Below are positions 17,372-22,393 of a stretch of DNA of 22,393 bases, piece after piece; positions within the stretch are counted from its first letter, which is position 1, and every line of letters starts with the position of its first letter. Where the stretch lies: positions 1 through 22,393 of the forward strand of contig JAJYIC010000006.1 in assembly GCA_021790295.1 (NCBI GenBank). Reading direction: 5' to 3'. Origin of the DNA: Pseudomonadota bacterium. Its GTDB lineage: Bacteria > Pseudomonadota > Alphaproteobacteria > ATCC43930 > CGMCC-115725. The translations under genes and the position numbers were made by a program. Under the pieces are notes generated by a model. The model made no database searches and was not told where the DNA came from. It saw only the letters and a list, made by a program, of their open reading frames with translations.

Positions 17372-17938
17372 ATGACCGCAAAATCGACCCCGCTCCACGC
17401 GCCCCTCAAAAGAGAGCGTTTGCGCGAGATCATTCGCACCCGCTCGCTTTTGGAGGAAGGCGCCTTCCGCCTCGTCTCCGGCCGCTCGAGCGCCTATTTT
17501 TTCGATATGAAAAAGACGATGTTCGAACCGGAAGGCGCGGCCCTTCTCGCCGATCTGCTGTTCGACATGGTCAAAGGCGAAGAGGTCGAATTCATCGGCG
17601 GCATGGAGACGGGCGCCATTCCTCTCGTTTCTCTCCTTTGCCGCAGGAGCTGGCCCGAGAAACCCTTGAAAGGGTTTTTCGTTCGCAAGGAAAAGAAAGG
17701 CCACGGGACGGACCGCGCTCTCGAAGGGCTGATCGAGAGCGGCAAAGGGGTGATCCTTTGCGAGGATGTGACGACGACGGGCGGTTCGGCGATGGCCGCG
17801 GCCGAGGCGGCAGAGAAAGCGGGCGGGAGGATCGTCAAAGTCGTCACCGTCGTCGACCGTCTCGAAGGGGCGGTCGAGAATTTTGCCAAAAAGGGGGTAC
17901 GCTTCGAGGCCCTTTTCAGCCGCAACGACTTTATGTGA
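17372..17938 (+). CDS. pyrE: Orotate phosphoribosyltransferase
   Basis: PyrE joins orotate and PRPP to make orotidine monophosphate in de novo pyrimidine synthesis. The 188-residue product has SGRSSAYFFDMKKTMFEPEG near the N-terminus, the flexible catalytic loop FVRKEKKGHGT (103-113) and the PRPP-binding motif ILCEDVTTTGGSA (128-140). The start ATG 17372 has AAAAGGAAGAG ~10 bases upstream; the long open frame before it crosses the FAH gene in antisense. It is divergent from FAH across a 228-base gap, in which I see several GC-rich inverted repeats but no convincing promoter. tRNA-Gly follows downstream. Confidence 0.95.
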   Translation: MTAKSTPLHAPLKRERLREIIRTRSLLEEGAFRLVSGRSSAYFFDMKKTMFEPEGAALLADLLFDMVKGEEVEFIGGMETGAIPLVSLLCRRSWPEKPLKGFFVRKEKKGHGTDRALEGLIESGKGVILCEDVTTTGGSAMAAAEAAEKAGGRIVKVVTVVDRLEGAVENFAKKGVRFEALFSRNDFM

Positions 17939-18013
17939 GCGCAGGAGGGATGCGACGCTCGTTAGGCGAAAAGCGGCACCTCTCGAAGATCGGCCTGCGG
18001 GCGTCCAAACCTC

Positions 18014-18041
18014 TTGCTCCTTGCGTGGCAATTCCTATCAT
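18014..18041 (+). promoter_or_regulatory. Candidate promoter of tRNA-Gly
   Basis: TTGCTC (18014-18019), 16 bases, TATCAT (18036-18041). The predicted start is about three bases before the tRNA 5' end. The bases between -10 and start are GC-rich (CGGCACGGCG), which resembles the discriminators of stringently controlled stable-RNA promoters. Confidence 0.5.
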
Positions 18042-18050
18042 CGGCACGGC

Positions 18051-18124
18051 GCGGGTGTAGCTCAATGGCAGAGCAGAAGCTTCCCAAGCTTACGACGAGG
18101 GTTCGATTCCCTTCACCCGCTCCA
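18051..18124 (+). tRNA. tRNA-Gly (anticodon CCC)
   Basis: The 74-base sequence folds as a tRNA with an encoded CCA end. The 7-bp acceptor stem is GCGGGTG/CACCCGC with discriminator T. The D arm is GCTC/GAGC; the anticodon arm has loop TTCCCAA (anticodon CCC at its centre, one weak pair at the stem base), and the T arm contains GGTTCGATTCC. The sequence closely resembles bacterial glyU-type tRNA-Gly. It sits between pyrE and the accessory vgrG cassette. Confidence 0.95.
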
Positions 18125-18224
18125 GCAAAATCGAATGTTCAAACGCGCGCAGTCTCTTTATCGTCCGGGCGGCAACCAATCCGGGCAGGGCCGTGCGACC
18201 ATCATCGGCAGGCCCAAACAGATC

Positions 18225-18821
18225 CTATCCGCCAAGAGCGCGCGGGAAAGCGTCGAGGCGCCTGAAAAGCTGCAACCCGCTCGTCGGAAAGCGCCGCGAA
18301 ATCCGGCGCGCCTCGCGCGCCGGTTCGCGCATCTCGATCTCGAATAATTCGGGCGCATAGGCGCAAGGCTCCGCCCGCATCCGCTCGGGCGCGCTCGGCC
18401 AATAACCGATCGAAAATTCGACCCCTTTGACCTCGACAATCTCATACCGCCGCAACGTCAAATCGGGGAAATAAGGGCTCGTTTCGGCAAAAGGCAGGGA
18501 AATCTCGATGCGGCCTTCGAGGCTCGCGCCTGCCGCAAGGCGGCGAGCAAGAGGCACGACCAAAAGCGCGATGCGCCGGTCGCTCGGCAACGGCGCGATG
18601 AATTTGCCGACGATCACCTCCCCGCCCTCGCCGGCGATGACGATCGCCGCCCTATCGTCTGCCCGCGCCTCTCCGCTCGACGGATCGGCGCCGGGCAACG
18701 CGTGCATCGCGTAAACCTCGCCCGGCCCGTTATTGGTGAGCGTGTACGGAAAGACGAGCAGGTTTCCGCTTTTCCCCGGACGGCAATCGAGACTGAGAGA
18801 GGCGGCTTCCGCTTCGCTCAT
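18225..18821 (-). CDS. Unknown protein of the vgrG cassette
   Basis: A 198-residue protein starting at ATG 18821, whose ATG overlaps the stop of the upstream gene (ATGA at 18818-18821), so translation is coupled. No signal peptide or membrane segment is seen. The sequence alternates short hydrophobic segments as in a beta-sandwich: LLVFPYTLTNNGPGEVYAMH, AAIVIAGEGGEVIVGKFIAP, IALLVVPLARRL and SLEGRIEISLPFAETSPYFP, followed by RRYEIVEVKGVEFSIGYWP. The C-terminal ~45 residues are Arg-rich and look less ordered. I do not recognise the family. As last gene of a VgrG-linked set it could be an immunity or cargo-adaptor protein, but nothing in it proves this. Confidence 0.7.
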   Translation of the reverse strand: MSEAEAASLSLDCRPGKSGNLLVFPYTLTNNGPGEVYAMHALPGADPSSGEARADDRAAIVIAGEGGEVIVGKFIAPLPSDRRIALLVVPLARRLAAGASLEGRIEISLPFAETSPYFPDLTLRRYEIVEVKGVEFSIGYWPSAPERMRAEPCAYAPELFEIEMREPAREARRISRRFPTSGLQLFRRLDAFPRALGG

Positions 18822-19354
18822 CGCCCGGCGCTTTCTTCCCGGCTCTCCCAGCCGGGTTTCGAGGGATCGCTTTTCCCCTGCGCGTTGCGGTTGGCCTGGC
18901 GCAGCATCTTGAGCAAAACCTCGACGCTCGAAGGCGAGTGCGGGTCGCCCCGCCGCGGCCAATCGCCGGGGGTATAGACGATGGTGCTGCCGCATCCGGC
19001 GCCGGTTCCCGTTGCGGCCGAGCCGCCCCTTTGGCCAAGCGAAACCCCTTGCCCCGCCGCCGCGGCGAGATCGTCGGGCAGGACCCACGCATTGGGCGGC
19101 GTCGTCGGCGGGTCGGGCTTTTCGATCCTCACCGTTCGGCCGATCGCGTCGCCCAAACGGAGCGCTTCCTCGCCCTCGGGCATGCAAACAAGCCGGGCCA
19201 GGTCTTTGACCACATCAAAGGCGAAGAGGATGTCGTCGCGAGCGATCGAAAGCCGGCCGACGCCGATCGCAAAGCTGCCGTCGTCGCTGCGGAAGACAAA
19301 AACCGCTTCGCCGGGGCGGGCGGTGTAGGCCGGTCGCGCGTCGTTCTTCGCCAT
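18818..19354 (-). CDS. M91-peptidase-like protein with degenerate zinc site
   Basis: A 178-residue protein. The start ATG 19354 has AAGGGA inside the end of vgrG, six bases from its stop. Residues 119-168 look like the conserved core of M91 (NleD-like) zinc metallopeptidases often found as toxin domains: AGCGSTIVYTPGDWPRRGDP, then PSSVEVLL, where the family has HExxH, then ANRNAQGKSDP. Here the zinc motif positions read K149-M150-L-R-Q153, so both histidines and the glutamate are absent. The product ends soon after (WESREESAGR), without the downstream third ligand region expected in the family. The N-terminal ~85 residues (PGEAVFVFRSDDGSFAIGVG) are unplaced. It is probably an inactive effector relative or remnant; M91 membership is my recognition from pattern. 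Confidence 0.6.
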   Translation of the reverse strand: MAKNDARPAYTARPGEAVFVFRSDDGSFAIGVGRLSIARDDILFAFDVVKDLARLVCMPEGEEALRLGDAIGRTVRIEKPDPPTTPPNAWVLPDDLAAAAGQGVSLGQRGGSAATGTGAGCGSTIVYTPGDWPRRGDPHSPSSVEVLLKMLRQANRNAQGKSDPSKPGWESREESAGR

Positions 19355-19360
19355 GCGCGG

Positions 19361-22267
19361 TCAATTTCCCTTGGGCGGAGGTTTGGGAGGGTGAGTGTCG
19401 CCGTCGTCGGCCCGGGTCGGATCCTGCGGCGGTTCGACCGTGGGGCCTATCGGCGGCGCCGGGGGCAACGATATGGCGCCCATCGGCACCAACGGCATCG
19501 TGCTTAAAAGCACGGGAGAGACGAGGAAGATGGCGGGGGCGGTGATCGAGATGCCGACCGGAGTGATGACGATCGAGCTGGCGCCGACCGAAAGGGTCAG
19601 GTTGGTGCCGGCGTTGAGAACGATCGTCCCCATGGCGGCGCTGGTGTCGATTGTCGCCTGGCCGGTAGAAAAGGGCTGCGCGGGGTCGCCGACGACGAGG
19701 CTCCAATTCCCGGCAACCGCGTGGTTCCGGTCTCCCATTACGGCGGTTTCGTCGTTCTGCTCGATGCGCGTGTACCGGTTCCCGGAAAGCGTCGGAAAAT
19801 CCGGGTCGCCGACGTGAAGATGATAATTGCGAAAAATCTTGGCGATGTAATCCCCCCAGATCTGGCGCGGCGGGGTGAGCTTTTTGCCGCCGACGGTGAG
19901 ATGCCTGTCCGCGTGGATCGTTTCGTAACGCGAACCCAAAGCGGTGACGTCGAGGCGGTCCTCGGATCGCAGCAAGACCTGGTTGTAATCGGCGTCGTCG
20001 TCGAAGCGAAGCAGATGGAATTTGCCCGGAACCGCCTCGCCGTTTTTGACGGTAGAGGTCTTGACCCCGCTGCGGGTGAATTTGGAGCTTGTCGGCGGCG
20101 AAGGGTTCAAAAGGTAACCTTCCGGAATCGTCACCGACGCCGGATCGGCTTTGCGGTCTTTGGGAAAGGGCATGTTGGCGTAGCCGTGGTCGGCGTTGTA
20201 AAGCCGCCCGGTGACGACCGGGCGATCGGGATCGCCGTCGAGGAACTGGACGATCACCTCGTCGCCGATCCGCGGCAGGAATTGGGCGCCATAGCCGCGG
20301 CTCGCCCAGGGCTGCGAGACGCGCACCCAGCAGGTGTTCTCGCCATAGGCGAGGGGCGGCGTCAAGGTGGCCGCCGGCGGCGAGGCTTTCGTCTTGTCGC
20401 TGGGCGGTCCCGGATCCCAGGGAAAGCGGATCCGCACCCGCCCCAGGTCATCGGCGTAAATCCCGGTGATATCGTCCCCTTTATTGTTCCCGTCGCGCTT
20501 TACGGCGCCGTCCTGGCCGATGACGATTGCGAGATGGGGCCCCGGAACCGTGACGCGCGGCACCTTCGGCAAAGGCGGCTCGGTGATGAATTTGGGGAGA
20601 GCGGTAAAACTGTTGGCAAAATTGCTGCCGTCGCCGAACCGGTCCGCCATCTGCCACACTTCGCTCAAAGGCTTGCCGAAGGTCGCCGCCGCGGTGCCGA
20701 TCGCGCCCGTTATTGCCGAAATGGCGCCCGCCTCGAAATAGGTTGCCGCGCCGAGATTGGTGGGTTCGCCGACGTATCCCGTCTGCCCGGCTGAGATCAC
20801 CTTGGCCCCGGACTGCCAATTGGGATTGGCCTTGTTGAACATCGTCCATTGCGCGTCGAGCTGGATCTGGTTCTTCCACATGTTATTGAGGCCGCCGGCG
20901 GCAAGCGACAGGCTGACATTGCCGGCAGTGCCGGGGTCGTCGAGCGGTTTGCCGCCGACAGCCTGGCAGATCGGATTGATGACATCGAGGGCGATGCCTT
21001 TGATCGGTTCCCAGATCCAGCCGTTGAGAAAGGAAACGATGCCGGCGCCGACCTGGCCGCCGATCGAATTGTCGTAGCCGTGCAGCGAGAGGGTCGAGAT
21101 GACGAACTCGCGGCCGGTTTCGTCGGGATCGTCGACGTCGCTCGAAATCTTGAAGCTGCGGCCGGCGGCAAAGGTCGTGTTGATGGCCGAGCCGGCGATC
21201 ATCGTGACCGCATCGCGAGACTGATCGAGAAGAAATTTCGCCGCCGGGTCGGCGTCCTTTTGGCGGTCGAGAGAAGAGGGAAAGTGGGCGCTCCAGTTCT
21301 TGTTGTGGCTGTCTTCGGCGGGGCGTGTGCCGGCCTTGCCCGAGCGCGGCGCGGAAGGCTTCAGCGGATTGAAATCGCCGATTTCGAAATATCCGATCCC
21401 CGGGTTGTAGCTGCGATTGATGCCTCCGACCTCGTTTTCTGCGGGCGATCCGTTGACGGCGACGGGAGAGCTCAAACGGTCGCAGGACCGGAACGGGTCG
21501 CGTCCGGCGAGCGCCATCGAGCCGCACAAAACGAGGGGAGAACAGGCGAGAGCGGTTTTCGTGCTCTTCACCTGTTCGGAGGAGAGCAAAGAGAAGTCGT
21601 AGTAATACCAGATGCCGAATTCGGCCATCAGGCGAACGAGGAACGCATAGGTGTCTTCGCCGAACTGGATGCGATGGTCGAGGTAGGGCCACTCGATGCA
21701 GTCGAGATCGTCGAGGTTGTAAGCTTTGGGATTGCCGTTGAGATAGGGAACGCTGGCGAGAACGGTATCGAGGATGCCGGTGACGGTGGTGTTCTCGAAA
21801 ATGCGAAAGAATCTCTGCCGCACCATCATATTGAGAGCCGGTACGATGCGCGCCTTGTAAGTGTGGTAGTGACGCACCCGGAATTTCGTCGTGACGCTCA
21901 ATTCCTCGAAATGATCGATCACCCCCGCGCGACAGAACCACATCTCCGGGCCCGGATCTTTGGTCTTTATGCCGATCCGCGCCACGGTATTGACCATATC
22001 CGCAAGGCCGATGTCGGGATATTTGGTATTGCGAAGCACCGTCACTTCATAGGCGAAAGGCTGGGAGAGGCCTTCGGTGCCCTGGTAGACCTCTATCGCG
22101 ACCGCCTCGCGGCTTGCGATCAGCACTCTGCCCGGGCGCACGCGTCCGTCGCCGCCAATCACCTCGACCATCTCGCCGTAGGAGATTCCGCGCGCACCCT
22201 CGAGGAACACGAGCGCGCCCGAGACGCTTTTGAGCCCGCACTGGAACAGTCCGCTCTCGCGCATCAT
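19361..22267 (-). CDS. vgrG: VgrG/TssI-type spike protein with foreign N-terminus
   Basis: The reading frame has 968 residues. VgrG trimers form the tip of the type VI secretion needle. From about residue 62 the protein is VgrG: the gp27-like part (GLSQPFAYEVTV, HFEELSVTTKFRVRHYHTYK, FRIFENTTVTGILDTVL, YLDHRIQFGEDTYAFLVRLMAEFGIWYYYD). It is interrupted at about 400-547 by a helical, Gly/Ala-rich insert. Then come the gp5-like OB fold (LGRVRIRFPWD, CWVRVSQPWASRGYGAQFLPRIGDEVIVQFLDGDPDRPVVTGRLYN described here in pieces across 609-691), beta-helix repeats (about 770-915) and a Pro-rich tail (933-966). Residues 1-61 are a V-type ATPase subunit B barrel instead of the normal VgrG start. Upstream overlap is ATGA; the M91-like gene follows by 6 bases. 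No other T6SS genes are in view. Confidence 0.85.
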   Translation of the reverse strand: MMRESGLFQCGLKSVSGALVFLEGARGISYGEMVEVIGGDGRVRPGRVLIASREAVAIEVYQGTEGLSQPFAYEVTVLRNTKYPDIGLADMVNTVARIGIKTKDPGPEMWFCRAGVIDHFEELSVTTKFRVRHYHTYKARIVPALNMMVRQRFFRIFENTTVTGILDTVLASVPYLNGNPKAYNLDDLDCIEWPYLDHRIQFGEDTYAFLVRLMAEFGIWYYYDFSLLSSEQVKSTKTALACSPLVLCGSMALAGRDPFRSCDRLSSPVAVNGSPAENEVGGINRSYNPGIGYFEIGDFNPLKPSAPRSGKAGTRPAEDSHNKNWSAHFPSSLDRQKDADPAAKFLLDQSRDAVTMIAGSAINTTFAAGRSFKISSDVDDPDETGREFVISTLSLHGYDNSIGGQVGAGIVSFLNGWIWEPIKGIALDVINPICQAVGGKPLDDPGTAGNVSLSLAAGGLNNMWKNQIQLDAQWTMFNKANPNWQSGAKVISAGQTGYVGEPTNLGAATYFEAGAISAITGAIGTAAATFGKPLSEVWQMADRFGDGSNFANSFTALPKFITEPPLPKVPRVTVPGPHLAIVIGQDGAVKRDGNNKGDDITGIYADDLGRVRIRFPWDPGPPSDKTKASPPAATLTPPLAYGENTCWVRVSQPWASRGYGAQFLPRIGDEVIVQFLDGDPDRPVVTGRLYNADHGYANMPFPKDRKADPASVTIPEGYLLNPSPPTSSKFTRSGVKTSTVKNGEAVPGKFHLLRFDDDADYNQVLLRSEDRLDVTALGSRYETIHADRHLTVGGKKLTPPRQIWGDYIAKIFRNYHLHVGDPDFPTLSGNRYTRIEQNDETAVMGDRNHAVAGNWSLVVGDPAQPFSTGQATIDTSAAMGTIVLNAGTNLTLSVGASSIVITPVGISITAPAIFLVSPVLLSTMPLVPMGAISLPPAPPIGPTVEPPQDPTRADDGDTHPPKPPPKGN
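22064..22267 (-). pseudogene. N-terminal fragment of V/A-type ATPase subunit B fused to vgrG
   Basis: Residues 1-68 of the fused frame match the N-terminal beta-barrel of V/A-ATPase subunit B. Compared from memory with the Thermus subunit, the shared features in order are SGALVFLEGA (SGPLLFVENA), ISYGEMVEV (LAYGAIVDI), DGRVRPGRVL (GRVRGGQVI), VAIEVYQGTEGLS (AVIQVFEETTGLD). The rest of subunit B, including its nucleotide-binding domain, is missing from the window. The start codon overlaps the stop of the upstream gene as in A-B operons. The match is strong by eye; an alignment would settle it. Confidence 0.7.
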
Positions 22268-22393
22268 GCGACTCTCCGGAAATCGCGGTAGAGCGCGTCC
22301 ATCTCCTCGTCGATCCTGCGCGTCAGCTCCTTGAAACGGTCGAGCTGATCGTTCGGGATCTTCTCCTTCGCGCGCACGATCTCCTCGCGCACC
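22264..22393 (-). CDS. C-terminus of a probable V/A-type ATPase subunit A (partial)
   Basis: The last 42 residues of a gene that starts beyond the right edge, ending at TGA 22264-22266 and overlapping the next ATG by four bases. The sequence is a charged amphipathic helix (IVRAKEKIPNDQLDRFKEL then TRRIDEEMDALYRDF). It resembles the C-terminal helical end of V/A-ATPase catalytic subunit A (I-x-R-A-K-x-x-x-P-x-D-x-L). On its own this would be weak, but the adjacent subunit B start in the expected A-B order makes it likely. No other identity can be excluded from 42 residues. Confidence 0.45.
   Translation of the reverse strand, partial: VREEIVRAKEKIPNDQLDRFKELTRRIDEEMDALYRDFRRVA

Noticed and set aside
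18125..18224. Terminator after tRNA-Gly
   Set aside because: Searched for a stem followed by a T-run; only weak GC pairings seen.

Overview
The window is GC-rich chromosomal DNA. Its dense gene packing, the families present, and an alphaproteobacterial-type SOS box (GTTC-N7-GTTC) suggest an alphaproteobacterium, probably of the Hyphomicrobiales (Beijerinckiaceae/Methylocystaceae-like). The genus is inference; no 16S gene or other strong taxonomic marker is present.

Layout, left to right. (1) 1-1231: the 5' part of a COG2187/COG0645-type kinase/ATPase gene (minus strand), a short intergenic element with 24-27 bp terminal inverted repeats bounded by TA dinucleotides, and a small exported protein. 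(2) 1334-6403: a complete heat-shock block hrcA-grpE-dnaK-dnaJ on the plus strand, with a sigma32-like promoter before dnaK and no CIRCE operator seen. (3) 6451-10718, minus strand: an apparent operon of ETF-ubiquinone oxidoreductase, an exported TPR protein and ispE. (4) 10817-13469, plus strand: a family-4-like uracil-DNA glycosylase that lacks two of the four Fe-S cysteine positions, moaB, and a PA0069-family radical SAM protein whose promoter overlaps a perfect alphaproteobacterial LexA box. (5) 13505-17143, minus strand: a probable catabolic group of a fumarylacetoacetate-hydrolase family enzyme, a tiny exported protein, an MFS transporter and an ACMSD-type amidohydrolase. (6) 17372-18124, plus strand: pyrE and tRNA-Gly(CCC). 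(7) 18225-22393, minus strand: an accessory type VI secretion spike cassette made of vgrG, an M91-peptidase-like protein and a protein of unknown family, joined by 4-bp overlaps or very short gaps.

The most unusual region is the right end. The first ~60 residues of the vgrG reading frame are not VgrG. They match the N-terminal barrel of V/A-type ATPase subunit B, and the gene ending immediately upstream, with an ATGA overlap, looks like the C-terminus of V/A-type ATPase subunit A. VgrG homology begins at a short sequence (EVYQGTEGLS) that would fit either family. This is therefore either a genuine in-frame illegitimate recombination that broke a V-ATPase operon and captured a vgrG cassette, or an assembly chimera. 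The following gene resembles an M91 (NleD-like) zinc metallopeptidase in which the HExxH residues are replaced by K-M-L-R-Q, so it looks like a pseudoenzyme. A second notable point is the SOS control inferred for the radical SAM gene, with a predicted leaderless transcript.

Most calls for housekeeping genes are secure from motifs and length. Functions of the cassette genes, the two small exported proteins and the catabolic group are family-level only.
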